DNA of 64,000 nucleotides from Begonia masoniana (GCA_022432975.1 CM039512.1:39247936-39311935), one strand, 5' to 3'; shown: positions 23,556 to 36,241, counted from the stretch's first letter. Notes: generated by a model not told the origin, from the letters alone. Made by a program: numbers and translations.

Positions 23556-24527
23556 TTATTTCCTCAATACACGTCGTTCTCATCACTTCAAGTTAAAACC
23601 TTGAAGGTGAAATGGATAACTTAGGTGCTAACCCCAAGTTATGTAACAGTGAACCTCATTTGGTTGATACGTTCAGTTCTCTTGGAACAAATCGATTGAA
23701 GTGAAGCTTCTTATACTTCTTCAAACGCATTACTAAGTCTGAATTACGCGTCCATTAGGGTTATTGGGTCCTCAATACACGTCGTTCTCATCACTTCAAG
23801 TTAAAACCTTGAAGGTGAAGCGGATAACTCAAGTTCTAACCACAAGTCATATAACAGTGAACCTCATTTGCTTGATACGTTCAACTCTTTTGGAACAAAT
23901 CGATTGAAGTGAAGTTTCTTATACTTTTTCAAATGCATTAGTAGGTCTTAATTACGCGTCCATGTGGGTTATTGGGTCCTCAATACATGTCGTTCTCATT
24001 ACTTCAAGTTAAAAACTTAAAGGTGAAATGGATAACTTAGATTCTAACAACAAGTCATGTAACAGTGAATCTGATTTGGTTGATACGTTCAGTTCTTTTG
24101 AAACAAATCGATTGAAGTGAAGTTTCTTATACTTCTACAAACGCATTACTAAGTCTGAATTACGCGTCCATGAAGGTTATTGGGTTCTCAATACACATCG
24201 TTCTCATCACTTCAAGTTAAAACCTTGAAGGTAAAATAGATATCTTATGTTCTAAGGACAATTCATATAACAGTGAACCTCATTTGCTTGATACGTTCAG
24301 TTCTTTGGAAACAAATCTATTGAAGTGAAGTTTCTTATACCTCTTCAAAAGCATTACTAAGTCTTAATTACGCATCCAGGAAGGTTATTAGGTCCTCAAT
24401 ACACGTCGTTCTCATCACTTCAAGTTAAAACCTTAAAAGGAAAACAGGGTAACTTAGGTTCTAACCACAAGTCATATAACAGTGAACCTTATTTGTTTGA
24501 TACTTTCAGTTCTTTTGGAACAAATCG
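23556..24527 (+). repeat. 208-bp satellite, block A (about 4.7 monomers)
   Basis: Matching positions recur at exactly 208 bp (23766, 23974, 24182, 24390). Monomers carry landmark words such as CCTCAATACACGTCGTTCTC, CTTCAAGTTAAAACCTTGAA and AATTACGCGTCCATG. The block is cut on the left by the copia 3' LTR and ends abruptly on the right. Confidence 0.95.
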
Positions 24528-24694
24528 TTTGGGTTAAAGAGATATTTGATTAACATATGGACTCATGTATTTCACTTTGAATAACTTAAGATGTCATTTT
24601 AGTGGATCTATCTTAGTTTATAGCAGTGTTGGATTGAGAATGTTTGAAATGATGAGATCTGATGGCCTTAAAAGTTAGATCACCGATGGGAAAG
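24528..24694. other. Unrecognised sequence between satellite and solo LTR S2
   Basis: This short AT-rich stretch matches neither the satellite nor a protein family I recognise. It may be the left part of the old gypsy element that reaches 41193. GAAAG at 24690-24694 is the left target duplication of S2. Confidence 0.4.
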
Positions 24695-26728
24695 TGTAAC
24701 GCCCCCGAATCCACCCTCGCTCGGTGCGCCACTTTGCTAACCAATCCCACGTTAAAACCTCATTTAAAATAAAATTGACACTGTGGTATCTAAAACTAAA
24801 TCTCCTGAAACTCTTTTAGGTCATACCTAGCTGCCTAGACTCACAAATTTTCCTTAATCCTAACCTTTAAACACTACGGCATCCTTCCCGAAAATTTCGG
24901 CAAAGCAACACCTAAAAATGGCGCCTCCAAAATGCTAGGTACCTGCAATAAATCAATCCCCAAATAGATCCAGAATACTCCTAACCAACTATCCAGCATA
25001 TGGCATGAGAAATCTCCAAATAGAAGTAAAGAGGGAAACTAAAATACAAACATTTCTAAGTGAAAAAAGTCCACAATATAGGGTGACATATCACCCTTAA
25101 CTATGACTATATACAACAAATCCAAATAGTTATCCCATAACTATCAAAAACATCAACCAAAAAGAGTTGCGCACCCCCCGCATTTCTACAAACAGACAAT
25201 TACATTCAACTACCAAAAATACAAAGGCCCACATCCCCGAAGACCATGGTCGAGGCGCCCCGGCAATATCCTGCACCGGCATACTTCATGCATCACCAAC
25301 TGCTGCCTAGTCCTGAGTTGTCTCATCCACCTCACCTGAATAAAGTACCCGTCACCTACACCATAGAACACAAAACGTAAGCCTAATGCTTAGAAAGTAG
25401 GGAAGAACAAATGAGACAACACAATGCAATCAACCTAACCCATGCAGTTTCTATCACTCAGTTGTGTTTATTTACTGTTCGTTGCTTTAATCATTTCATA
25501 AGCCGTGTGAATTGGGTAAGCTCACATCCTATACTCGAGGACGGCCCTTAGCTCACATCCCGTAATCGTACAGGATGGCCGTTAGCTCACATCCCGAGGA
25601 CGGCCATTCCCAGAATCACCATTACGTACTATTTCTAGCCTAATCCAACTAAAACCTAACTAACCGGCCATTAATTTAGGTTCGGTAAAAACCGACCCGA
25701 AACTTCAAATGTGCATAATTTTCGCATCGGATATCAGAATCGAACGATTCCAGCGGCCACGTACTCCTCTAATTGCCTATTTTAACCTACCAAAAACAAT
25801 TTTAAAACAAACGACCGTAGCTAGGTCAAAACTAGCAAAACCCGAACTGCCCTATAACCGGAAAATTTCCCCATTTCGGTTTTCCATCAATTCTCACCCG
25901 ATTCCTCACCAATCAATCCCCCTCATACCTAATTAACATAAACTAACCAAAATTCAGAGGCTACACACAGAAAACCCGAAATGCCCAAATCGGGCTTGCT
26001 GAATTTCGCCCAAATTGGGCTCTTCACGGCCAGGCAATTATTGCCTGCCTAAAGTCTAGCAAACTCAGGCCAAAACCGCCCAAAAACGGCCGGTGATAGG
26101 AGCCAAATCCGGCTCGTCACCGTCAGCCTTGAATAGAACCAAAATAGGGGAGAAACCGAGCTTACTTGTTCGGTTTGTGCGCGGAGGCAGGCCAGAGTCT
26201 GCTCGCCGCCGTCGTCTGGTCGGAGAACGTCGGATTTCGCCGGTGATTGCTCCGCCGATCGTCGCCGGTGCTTCTCCCCCTTCTCTGCCCTGTTCTTTGC
26301 TCGCGGGGCTCGGGCATGCAAACAATAGAATGGCTTCGGCCATTCTGTTGTTTAAACTTTAAATTTTTATTTTTATTTTTTTAATAATAATAATACAATA
26401 ATAATAACAATAATAACACAAACATTACCATTCTGCCCTTCCCCAAATTTTTGTAAGTCGCGTTCTTATATTATAAATTTTCGTAAATTGACCCTCACCC
26501 CGTACCCAGCTTAAGTTCTCCCATGGAAGTTCCCGAACATAATTCAATAAACATTTTAGTTCAACAAATTTATTCACTTTTAATTACTTTACTTTTTTAA
26601 TATTTTCCCTTCTTTTTATTATTTTCTCTCCACTTCTTCCTTTCTAATCTAGATAATTTAATTAAACCTGATAATTTACATAAACCTAAAGCACAATACA
26701 TATTAAGGAAAAATTCTCGGGTGTTACA
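24695..26728 (-). mobile_element. Solo LTR S2 (2034 bp)
   Basis: It starts TGTAACGCCCCCG and ends CTCGGGTGTTACA, flanked by GAAAG on both sides (24690-24694 and 26729-26733), with no internal region. Read on the minus strand the ends are those of a chromovirus-type LTR. A GC-rich patch at about 26050-26340 lies where other families have the leader, and holds several overlapping frames of about 90 codons with no recognisable product. No CGGAAGATG minisatellite is present. Confidence 0.9.
25351..25393 (-). other. Acceptor-like block in solo LTR S2
   Basis: On the minus strand CTAAGCATTAGGCTTACG is followed by ATGGTGTAG/GTGAC. It matches the acceptor-like block of G1, G3 and S3. A weak donor-like GTAAGC lies upstream near 26160; the standard CAGGTAAGT is absent. 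Confidence 0.45.
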
Positions 26729-27035
26729 GAAAGGACATCTAAGTTGACAATGTTCAATAGTGATTAATAAAAGTGATTTGTATAGATGCATAAGTTGTAC
26801 ATTTGGACGCGTGATAATTCAACCTTGTAGAGTTAAGGTATAAGTAGTATGAAGATTGAGGTGTTGAAAGTGAACTTACCCCACTTATAGGTTACTGTTG
26901 ATTGTAATAATATTTTGTCGTCATCTTACAAATTTTTTTCTAAGACGTGAAATTAAGTTGGTCCATATGTCATTTAAATATGACATTTTACTTTACTCAG
27001 AGTGATTAAAATCTCAAATCAAGAGGAAAGTTTGA
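26729..27035. other. Unrecognised sequence between solo LTR S2 and chromovirus G2
   Basis: About 300 bp without a recognisable gene. By position it belongs to the same old element as 24528-24694 and 36242-37295. TTTGA at 27031-27035 is the G2 target duplication. Confidence 0.4.
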
Positions 27036-27183
27036 TGTAGCACCCGGTTTCAATTAAACCGAATTTAACTTATCAATTAATGATTTGCAAATTCATGGAA
27101 GAATTGGGAGAGTTATTGGTTAGGTTAAAGAGTGACTAAGCAAGGGCATTTATGTAAATTTGGCAAGTTAAAAGTAGATAACC

Positions 27184-27226
27184 TATTTAAGGGAAGGGGT
27201 TTAGAGATTTATGCACTGTAGCCGCC
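27184..27226 (+). promoter_or_regulatory. TATA box and conserved leader block of the G2 5' LTR
   Basis: TATTTAAG (27184-27191) lies about 150 bp into the LTR, and CACTGTAGCCGCC (27214-27226) follows at the distance expected of a transcription start. Confidence 0.6.
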
Positions 27227-27581
27227 ACTGTTTTATCATTTATTCCTTTTCGGTGACCAGCTCAAGCTCAGTGGAGCTCTCGACGAATCTTCCACCAGAC
27301 TCTTCTTCCATCTAAGTATGTTTTTCCCCATTTCTTATATTTTAGCAGTCTGATAACCGAGGGAGTCCAATGCGAGGGTTTCGAGGATGCTATAGATGAG
27401 TGTCAATTTCAGTTTAGTGCAGTATCGGGAATGCATTATGACCAGAGTTCTCAATTAGTTCCCTTAGGTCTCTGGTTGAATAGGATGAAGTTTAGTGAAG
27501 GTTTAATTAATGATCGGTTTATGGATTTAGGTTCGAGCTAATTCCCGGAGGAGATTTCAACCAAACCATCCAGAAGACCAG

Positions 27582-28066
27582 GTAAGTAAAGTATGCATGT
27601 GCCTTCGGGCCTACATCACAAAACAGTAGGGTTGTGCATTTTGTGAATGATTTTGTATGTCATGCATCATGTTTTTGAAAGACTACGAAAATGAATTTCC
27701 ATGTAAGAATGGTAAGGTATGAACTGAACGTGACAGACAAACTATTAAGGGAACTAATTCGCCCCTTAATCGAGTAGAGGATGTATGACATTGGGAGAAT
27801 TGATCCCACTCCTAATGGATCCATGGGATTAGAACAGCTATTAAGGGAATTCATCCGCCCCGTAATCGAGTAGAGGATGTATGACATTAGGAGAATTGAT
27901 CCCACTCCCAAGGGAACCAAGGGATCAGATCAGTTTATGGACGTACGTGTATGCAACTAAGATGAGAATGTAGAAATTGCATGTTTAGGAATTTATGTTT
28001 CAGCAATGCATTTCATTACTGCTTACTTACTTAGCATTAGGCTAATAGATGAGTTTTGTGATGTCG
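27582..28066 (+). other. Candidate leader intron in the G2 5' LTR
   Basis: CCAG/GTAAGT (27578-27587), GGGCCTACAT (27607-27616), CTTACTTAGCATTAGGCTA (from 28026) and TGATGTCG/GTGA (28059-28070). In this copy the acceptor AG reads CG, whereas the 3' LTR keeps TGATGTAG, so this copy may not splice at that site. Confidence 0.45.
27742..27933 (+). repeat. 96-bp direct duplication in the G2 5' LTR
   Basis: Two adjacent copies start CTATTAAGGGAA at 27742 and 27838. They share AATCGAGTAGAGGATGTATG and GAGAATTGATCCCACTCC, with scattered differences. Confidence 0.85.
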
Positions 28067-28439
28067 GTGAAGAAGTGACAGCAGGTGAATCCTCTGAGTT
28101 CATTGAGGGATAAGATGGTTGGGGGAGCACACTCATGCCACAGATCTGGTACTTGATGAGGCGGGTTAACTGATGTCAATTGGTGTGAAAGTCTAGTTGA
28201 CAGTGTTTCAATTTAAACTTGTTGAGTTTTCATAACAGTAGTGATTTCAACATTTTGAATACGTTTTTGAGTTTTCTCTTCTGATAATAGTGTTCTGTTT
28301 GGTTATAGTGTTGGCACTCACTGGATTTTAGTAATGTAATGGTTGAAATGTTTTGAACGGTCTCAATGAAGTGAGTAAATCCTTTTCGGTATTTAGAGTT
28401 GTGTTTGTATACCAAAGAGTAGATGAAGTGTGGTTCTGT

Positions 28440-29040
28440 TCTCTATCATTAGATGAAGTCTATCGGCAGAGGTTGAGTTGTTGTTCTGTTGTCTATCGGA
28501 AGATGTCTTCAGTGGAAGCCATCGGATGATATAGAACAAAATTTGTCGTTTAGTGATCGGTATATGTAGCTTGTTTTATCGGAAGATGTTGTTTTGTTCA
28601 CTATCGGTAGACGAAGTCTATTGGTAGATGTCGGGTTATAGTTATGTGTCTATCGGAAGGTGTAGGTTTAAGTCCATCGGATGATGTCTCAGTAAACTCA
28701 TCGGCAGATGCGTGCTGACGTCATCGGTAGTTGAAGAAAAACTTTTGTCGTTTAGTCACCGGTGGATGTAGAGCAAAGTCGATCAGATGAAGGAAATCAT
28801 CTTGCTGACGTCATCGGAAGATGTAGAGTACATTTTGTCGTTTAGTGACCGGTGGATGCCGTGTGTAGATCCACCAGATGATGCAGAAAGTCTTTTGTCG
28901 TTTAGTGACCGGTGGATGCCGTTTGTAGATCCACCGGATGATGCAGAAAGTATTTTGTCGTTTAGTGACCGGTGGATGTCGTGTGTAAATCCATTGGATG
29001 ATGTAGAGAGCACTTTGTCGTTTTGCCACCGGATGATGTT
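28440..29040 (+). repeat. G2 5' LTR minisatellite (60-bp units)
   Basis: A loose zone of (A/C)TCGG(A/C/T)AGATG words (28440-28800) leads into tight 60-bp units from about 28800. Each unit has TTTTGTCGTTTAGTGACCGG and a GGATGATG word. One TGACGTCATCGGAAGATG lies at about 28804. Confidence 0.88.
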
Positions 29041-29332
29041 TTCCATTTTCTGCTCCAGCCCCTTTTTGTTGACTTTGTCCAGCGGGCGATGCGTTTGACT
29101 TTTGAAACTTATGAAGTATACTGCGATTTAATCCTTTATTCCTTTTGCCGTTTATTCCTCAAAATTTCAACTGAGTATTCAAGCATTGTACAATAGTTTT
29201 GTTTAACTTTATTTTTACTTAAACGATTTCCGCTGCAAGTTTCAAAAAAAAAAAAGAAATACGGTTGCAATTTTTAGTCATGTACGGGCATGGTGTGAAA
29301 AACCGGGTTCAGATAACTCGGGGCGTTACAGT

Positions 29333-29344
29333 GTGGTATCAGAG
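29333..29344 (+). other. G2 primer binding site
   Basis: TGGTATCAGAGA starts two bases after the 5' LTR end and matches initiator tRNA-Met except for its last base. Confidence 0.85.
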
Positions 29345-29484
29345 ACATTCAGTTAAACCGTTCAAAAGATTACTCATCAGTACCAATCGTCGCATGGAAG
29401 TACTCCAACAACTGTAAGCGTTTATGTTAGCCTCAGTAATTAGATATTTATGAACATAGTTAACTTTGTACAGGAAGTGAGTTA

Positions 29485-32400
29485 ATGGCCAGACGCCCAG
29501 GGAGACCTAGGATACCGAGGGAAATGCCAAACTTGAGGAGTGAGGCAGAACCTAGTGTTATTAGACAATTAACAGACTTGGTACGTCAGCAAACAGACTT
29601 AGTGCATCAGCAGTCCGATCAGTTGGGGGTGTTACTGAACCGAGAGGTGCAGGGGAGTGCCAACTCAGGTTCTAGCAATGAGCATTCAGTAGACCGATTC
29701 CGAAAGCTTCAGACGCCCACGTTTGATGGAAAATCATCTATCCCGATTGTTGCTGAAGAGTGGTTGAGGAAGATTGAAAACATGCTCCGATGTGCCAACA
29801 TCGGAGAAGGAGACAAGTTCACCCTGGCGACCTTTCATTTTGCTGGAGACGCCCAGCTTTGGTGAGGAGACAATTGAGACCACCACCGACATTCTGACTA
29901 TGACTTGGTAACAGTTTAAGGACATCTTCAATGATAAATATTTTAATAGCACTGTCCAGGCAGCAAAGAAGGTAGAGTTTTTGAACTTGAAGCAGACAGG
30001 GTCTGTGGCTGAGTACGTTAGACAATTTGAGTCCCTGTCCAGATTCGCTGGACACTTTATTCACCGAAATGAAGATAAGGTGTTTCAATTCATGAATGGA
30101 CTGAAACCAGAAATGTACAGAGGGGTCAAGTTTTCTGGTTATAAAGGTTTGCCCTTCAGTGATGTTGTGTCCACAGCATTGGAGGTAGAAGAAGCTGAAT
30201 TGAAATGTGCTGGACTAAAGGAGGCCCCGAGAAAGTTTGTTCAACCACCGCCGCAGAGAGGAGTGAAGAGGTCCAATGAAGGCCAGCACAGCCAAGGGAT
30301 AGGAAAGAAGGTACCAGATACCAAGACGTTTCCTCAGTGCCCAAAGTGTTCGAAGAATCACTCGGGCGAGTGTAGATTTGGATCGGGTAAGTGCTTCAAT
30401 TGTGATGAGGTTGGACACTTGTACAAGGATTGCCCAAAGCCTCGGATCGTTCGGTGTTTCCATTGTAACATGGTTGGCCATGTCAACAGAGACTGCCCGG
30501 CTTTGAAGAGTGGCCCTGCCAGGATTAAGCCAAGAATATTCTCCATGATGGAGTCAGGTGATGAGGACCAGCCTGCTGTAGTGTCAGGTACTGTATTAAT
30601 TAACTCTGTACCTGCCTTTACTTTGATAGATTCGGATGCAACTCATTCTTTTATAGCCTCTGCATTTGCTGGTAAGTTAGATGTACGGTTTACTCCTTCT
30701 GAGCATGTGTATAACGTAGCATTACCTTCTGGTGAGCACATGCACTCCAATCAAATGATGCCTGATAGTGTGGTGTTGGTAGGGAACATGGATTTTCCTG
30801 CTGATCTTATTGTTATGGACATAATGGGATTTGATGTGATCCTAGGAATGGATTGGTTGTTTAAGCATTATGCCACTATAGATTGTAGGACTGGAATTGT
30901 TAGTTTTCAACCCCCTAGTGGTTTAAACCATACTTTCCAAGCCCTGAAGAAGAGTAAGGAAATGACCATAATGACTTCTGTTAGTTATAGATCCTCCCCT
31001 TGCAGAGAGTATTTATGCTTTTTGGCCAGTGTTTTAGACACACAAATAGTAGAAAAATCAAGCCCAAAAAATGTTTTAGTTGTCCAAGATTTTCCAGAAG
31101 TATTTCTAGATGACCTTCCTGGTTTGCTACCAGATAGGGAAATTGAATTTGTGGTAGATGTTTACCCCGGCGCTGAGCCAGTATCTAAGAATCCATAGAC
31201 TAGCACCAACAGAACTTAAAGAGTTGAAGAAACAGTTAGAGGATTTGTTGGAGAAGGGGTTCATACGCCCTAGCTTTTCACCATGGGGTGCACCTGTTCT
31301 TTTTGTCAAAAAGAAGGATGGATCAATGCGTATGTGCATAGACTATAGATAATTGAATAAGCTAACTGTTAAGAATAAGTATCCACTGCCAAGGATTGAT
31401 GATTTATTTGATCAGCTTAAAGGTGCAAGAGTTTTCTCTAAAATTGACCTTAGGTCCGGTTATTACCAGTTGAAGGTTAAATCTAAAGATATCCCAAAGA
31501 CTGCCTTTCGCACAAGGTATGGACATTATGAGTTTTTGGTTATGTCTTTTGGTTTGACAAATGCACCAGCAGCTTTTATGGATCTCATGAATAGGGTGTT
31601 TCACAAGTATTTGGACAAGTTTGTCATTGTATTCATAGATGACATTTTAATCTATTCTAGAACTAAGGAGGAGCATGCAGGACACCTAAGCTTGGTGTTA
31701 GGATTGCTGAGGCAGCACCAACTTTATGCCAAATTTTCTAAGTGTGAGTTTTGGTTGGACAGAGTTCACTTTCTTGGTCATGTGATCTCTGGAGATGGGA
31801 TATCTGTTGATCTAGCCAAGGTTCAAGCTGTTAAGGAATGGCCCCAACCGAAGAATGACACTGATATCCGAAATTTCCTTGGATTAGCAGGGTATTATAG
31901 AAAATTCATCGAGGGATTTTCAAAGATTGCCACACCCCTTACTATGTTAACAAGGAAGAATGTGAAGTATATGTGGACTGAAGAATGTGAACGTAGCTTT
32001 CAGACATTGAAGCAGAAACTGACCAATGCCCCAATTTTAACTCTTCCTGTCGAAAATGGTAAATTCAATATCTATTGTGATGCTTCCAAGATTTGACTTG
32101 GTTGTGTTTTGATGCAAAATGGAAAGGTTATAGCTTATGCTTCTAGGCAGTTAAAAGTACATGAAAAGAATTACCCTACACATGACTTAGAATTAGCTGC
32201 TGTGGTCTTCGCATTAAAGATTTGGAGGCACTATCTGTATGGACAAACTTGTGAGATATTTTCAGATCATAAAAGTCTGAAATACATTTTCACGCAAAAG
32301 GAACTGAATATGAGGCAACGTAGGTGGCTAGAGTTTGTCAAAGATTATGATTTCGAGATTAAGTACCACCCTGGCAAGGCGAATGTAGTGGCTGATGCCT

Positions 32401-33968
32401 TGAGTAGAGTGACTCCTTCAGTCTCTACATTGATTCTAGAAATACCGATAGCTTTAGAGACAGAATTCCAAAGATTTAACCTGGAAGCTGTGTCTAGTGT
32501 GTCAGCCATGCTTTCGGCCATATCCTTGAGGCCAACTATTTTGGAGAAAATCAAGGAAATTCAAATGAATAACGTTGAATGTAATAAGTACAAGTTGTGC
32601 ATAAATTCTACTGACAAGTCGGATTTCAACTACTCAGCTGATGGAATTCTCAAGTTTCGAAATAGATGGTTTGTTCCGACTGATGCCGAACTTAGAAAGG
32701 AAATCCTATCTTAGGCATATTCCTCCAGACTTTCTGTTCATCCTGGAGGTACGAAAATGTACAGAGATCTTAAACAACATTATTGGTGGCCAGGTATGAA
32801 GAGAAGTGTGGCGGAGTATGTGAAGTAATGTCTGGTCTGCCAGCAAGTCAAAGCTGAACATCAGAGGCCTGCTGGAACATTGCAACATTTACCAGTTCCC
32901 GAATGGAAATGGGAACAAATAACTATGGATTTTATTGTAGGATTACCTAGAACCGCAAAAGGTCACGATGCAATTTGGGTAATAGTTGATCGTTTAACCA
33001 AATCAGCTCACTTTCTGCCGATGAAGATAACATACTCGATGGATCAATTGGCTGAGTTGTATGTGCACGAAGTTGTTAGACTGCATGGAGTTCCAAGCAC
33101 CATAGTTTCAGACCGAGACTTCAGATTTACATCTAAGTTTTGGAAAAGTTTGCACAAGGCTATGGGAACACAGCTTAGTTTTAGCACAGCCTTTCATCCT
33201 CAAACTGATGGACAATCCGAGAGAACTATCCAAACGTTGGAGGATATGCTTCGTGCATGTGTACTGGCATTTCAAGGTTCTGGGAGTAAGAATTTACCAT
33301 TGGTTGAATTCTCTTATAATAACAGTTTTCAAGTAACAATAGGCATGGCACCATACGAGGCATTATATGGACGAAAGTGCAGATCTCAATTATATTGGGA
33401 TGAGGTTGGAGAAGCACAACTGATTGGTCCTGACATTGTTCAACAGACAGTGGAGAAGATTGCTCTTATCCGACAAAGAATCTTAACAGCTCAAAGCCGG
33501 TAGAAAAGCTATGCAGACAAAAGGCGAAGAGAACTGAAATTTGTAGTAGGTACTGAAGTTTTTCTTAAGGTGTCACCTTTCAAAGGAGTTGTGAGATTTG
33601 GGAAAAGAGGCAAGTTGAACCCCAGATATATTGGACCTTTCCAAATCGTGAAGAGGATTAGGAAGTCAGCATACCAACTTCAGTTACCAGCCTCTCTGGA
33701 TGGAATTCATAATGTGTTTCATGTTTCCATGCTAAAGAAGTGTGTTAGAGATCTTTCACAGATGGTGGAACAGCAGAACATCGAAGTTCTTCCTACTCTT
33801 ACTTATGAGGAGAAACCAGTAAAAATCTTAGATTATGCAGTAAAGGTATTGCGCAACAAAGAGTTTCCACTAGTAAAAGTCTTATGGAACAACCAGAACA
33901 GAGAGGAGGCCACTTGGGAGCGCCAGCAAGACATGATGGACCAACATCCAGAATTATTCAGGTACTGA
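29485..33968 (+). pseudogene. G2 gag-pol (two frameshifts, five in-frame stops)
   Basis: The start is the ATG at 29485 (MARRPGRP). Domains in order: gag, two CCHC knuckles (30392-30433 and 30455-30496), protease, reverse transcriptase with FIDD (31632-31643), RNase H, integrase with the [10 protein letters not shown] motif, and the chromodomain ending at 33968. Frame changes occur near 29865 (gag core) and near 31195 (between protease and reverse transcriptase). In-frame stops are at 31350, 32094, 32712, 32826 and 33501. The protease triad reads DSD (30629-30637) where DTG or DSG is needed. The copy cannot encode a working polyprotein. Confidence 0.93.
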
Positions 33969-33990
33969 ATTTTGAGGACAAAATTCTTTT

Positions 33991-34003
33991 AAGAAGGGCA
34001 GAT
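33991..34003 (+). other. G2 polypurine tract
   Basis: AAGAAGGGCAGAT directly precedes the 3' LTR start. Confidence 0.8.
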
Positions 34004-34151
34004 TGTAGCACCCGGTTTCAATTAAACCGAATTTAACTTATCAATTAATGATGTGCAAATTCATGGAAGAATTGGGAGAGTTATTGGTTAGGTTAAAGAG
34101 TGACTAAGCAAGGGCATTTATGTAAATTTGGCAAGTTAAAAGTAGATAACC

Positions 34152-34194
34152 TATTTAAGGGAAGGGGTTTAGAGATTTATGCACTGTAGCCGCC
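34152..34194 (+). promoter_or_regulatory. TATA box and conserved leader block of the G2 3' LTR
   Basis: TATTTAAG and CACTGTAGCCGCC lie at the same spacing as in the 5' LTR. If active, this copy would read out into the flanking old gypsy sequence. Confidence 0.55.
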
Positions 34195-34549
34195 ACTGTT
34201 TTATCATTTATTCCTTTTCGGACACCAGCTCAAGCTCAGCGGAGCTCTCGACGAATCTTCCACCAGACTCTTCTTCCATCTAAGTAAGTTTTTCCCCATT
34301 TCCTATATTTTAGCAGTCTGATAACCGAGGGAGTCCAATGCGAGGGTTTCGAGGATGCTATAGATGAGTGTCGATTTCAGTTTAGTGCAGTATCGGGAAT
34401 GCATTACGACCAGAAATCTCAATTAGTTCCCTTAGGTCTCTGGTTGAATAGGATGAAGTTTAGTGAAGGTTTAATTAATGATCGGTTTATGGATTTAGGT
34501 TCGAGCTAATTCCCAGAGGAGATTTCAACCAAACCATCCAGAAGACCAG

Positions 34550-35033
34550 GTAAGTAAAGTATGCATGTGCCTTCGGGCCTACATCACAAAACAGTAGGGT
34601 TGTGCATTTTGTGAATGATTTTGTATGTCATGCATCATGTTTTTGAAAGACTACAAAAATGAATTTCCATGTAAGAATGGTAAGGTATAAACTGAACGTG
34701 ACAGACAAACTATTAAGGGAACTAATCCACCCCTTAATCGAGTAGAGGATGTATGACATTGGGAGAATTGATCCCACTCCCAAGGGAACCATGGAATCAT
34801 AAAAGCTATTAAGGGAATTCATCCGCCCCTTAATCGAGTAGAGGATGTATGACATTGGGAGAATTGATCCCACTCTTAAGGGAACCAAGGGATCAGATCA
34901 GTTTATGAACGTACGTGTATGCAACTGAGATGAGAAAGTAGAAATTCATGTTTAGGAATTTATGTTTCAGCAATGCATTTCATTACTGCTTACTTACTTA
35001 GCATTAGGCTAATAGATGAGTTTTGTGATGTAG
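34550..35033 (+). other. Candidate leader intron in the G2 3' LTR
   Basis: CCAG/GTAAGT to TGATGTAG/GTGA, here with an intact AG acceptor. Confidence 0.45.
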
Positions 35034-35399
35034 GTGAAGAAGTGACAGCAGGTGAATCCTCTGAGTTCATTAAGGGATAGGATTGTTGGGGGAGCACACT
35101 CATGCCACGGATCTGGTACTTGATGAGGCGGGTTAACTGATGTCAATTGGTGTGAAAGTCTAGTTGACAGTGTTTCAATTTAAACTTGTTGAGTTTTCAT
35201 AACAGTAGTGATTTCAATGTTTTGAATACTTTTTTAGTTTTCTCTTCTGATAATAGTGTTCTGTTTGGTTATAGTGTTGGCACTAACTGGATTTTAGTAA
35301 TGTAATGGTTGAAATGTTTTGAACCGTCTCAGTGAAGTGAGTAAATCCTTTTCGGTATTTAGAGTTGTGTTTGTATACTAAAGAGTAGATGAAGTGTGG

Positions 35400-35945
35400 T
35401 TTTGTTCTCCATCGTTAGATGAAGTCTATCGGCAGAGGTTGAGTTGTTGTTCTATTGTCTATCGGAAGATGTCTTCAGTGGAAGCCATCGGATGATATAG
35501 AACAAAATTTGTCGTTTAGTGATCGGTATATGTAGCTTGTTTTATCGGAAGATGTTGTTTTGTTCACTATCGGTAGACGAAGTCTATCGGTAGATGTCGG
35601 GTTATAGTTATGTGTCTATCGGAAGGTGTAGGTTTAAGTCCATCGGATGATGTCTCAGTAAACTCATCGGCAGATGCGTGCTGACGTCATCAGTAGTTGA
35701 AGAAAAACTTTTGTCGTTTAGTCACCAGTGGATGTAGAGCAAAGTCGATTGGATGAAGGAAATCATCTGGCTGACGTCATCGGAAGATGTTGAGTGCATT
35801 TTGTCGTTTAATGACCGGTGGATGCCGTGTGTAGATCCACCGGATGATGCAGAAAGTCTTTTGTCGTTTAGTGACCGGTGGATGTCGTGTGTAAATCTAT
35901 CGGATGAAGTAGAGAGCACTTTGTCGTTTTGCCACCGGATGATGT
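35400..35945 (+). repeat. G2 3' LTR minisatellite
   Basis: The same loose words and 60-bp units as in the 5' LTR, with two tight units in place of three; TGACGTCATCGGAAGATG lies at about 35772. Confidence 0.88.
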
Positions 35946-36241
35946 TTTCCATTTTCTGCTCCAGCCCCTTTTTGTTGACTTTGTCCAGCGGGCGATGCAT
36001 TTGACTTTTGAAACTTATGAAGTATACTGCGATTTAATCCTTTATTCCTTTTGCCAATTATTCCTCAAAATTTCAACTGAGTATTCAAGCATTGTACAAT
36101 AGTTTTGTTTAACTTTATTTTTACTTAAACGATTTCCGCTGCAAGTTTCAAAAAAAAAAAAGAAATACGATTGAAATTTTTAGCCATGTACGGGCATGGT
36201 GTGACAAACCGGGTTCAGATAACTTGGGGCGTTACATTTGA

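Larger units (their letters stand above)
27036..29330 (+). repeat. G2 5' LTR (2295 bp)
   Basis: The LTR has TG...CA ends. From left to right it holds a TATA box, CACTGTAGCCGCC, donor-like site, a 96-bp direct duplication, acceptor-like block, 60-bp minisatellite, and an A-rich run near 29244 before the end. It is longer than the 3' LTR chiefly by one 60-bp unit. Confidence 0.95.
27036..36236 (+). mobile_element. Ty3/gypsy chromovirus G2 (coding region broken)
   Basis: A 9201-bp element with LTRs starting TGTAGCACCCGG and ending GGGGCGTTACA, flanked by TTTGA (27031-27035 and 36237-36241). Primer site, gag-pol remnant and polypurine tract are in the normal order. The chromodomain end and domain order match G1, but gag carries two zinc knuckles and the LTR is different. 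Confidence 0.95.
34004..36236 (+). repeat. G2 3' LTR (2233 bp)
   Basis: Same modules as the 5' LTR: TATA 34152-34159, CACTGTAGCCGCC 34182-34194, donor-like site 34546-34555, 96-bp duplication from 34710, acceptor-like TGATGTAGGTGA 35026-35037. It has one 60-bp unit fewer. Confidence 0.95.

Noticed and set aside
23556..24527. Satellite block A as part of the copia element
   Set aside because: The same 208-bp repeat occurs far away at 41194 and 55055 without copia sequence, so it is the target DNA.
26049..26362. Overlapping frames of about 90 codons in the GC-rich part of solo LTR S2
   Set aside because: Three frames on two strands overlap in one GC-rich patch; none has a recognisable domain, and the patch corresponds to the LTR leader.
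28783..29098. Short frames over the G2 minisatellite on both strands
   Set aside because: They are products of the 60-bp period, with no start context or family match.
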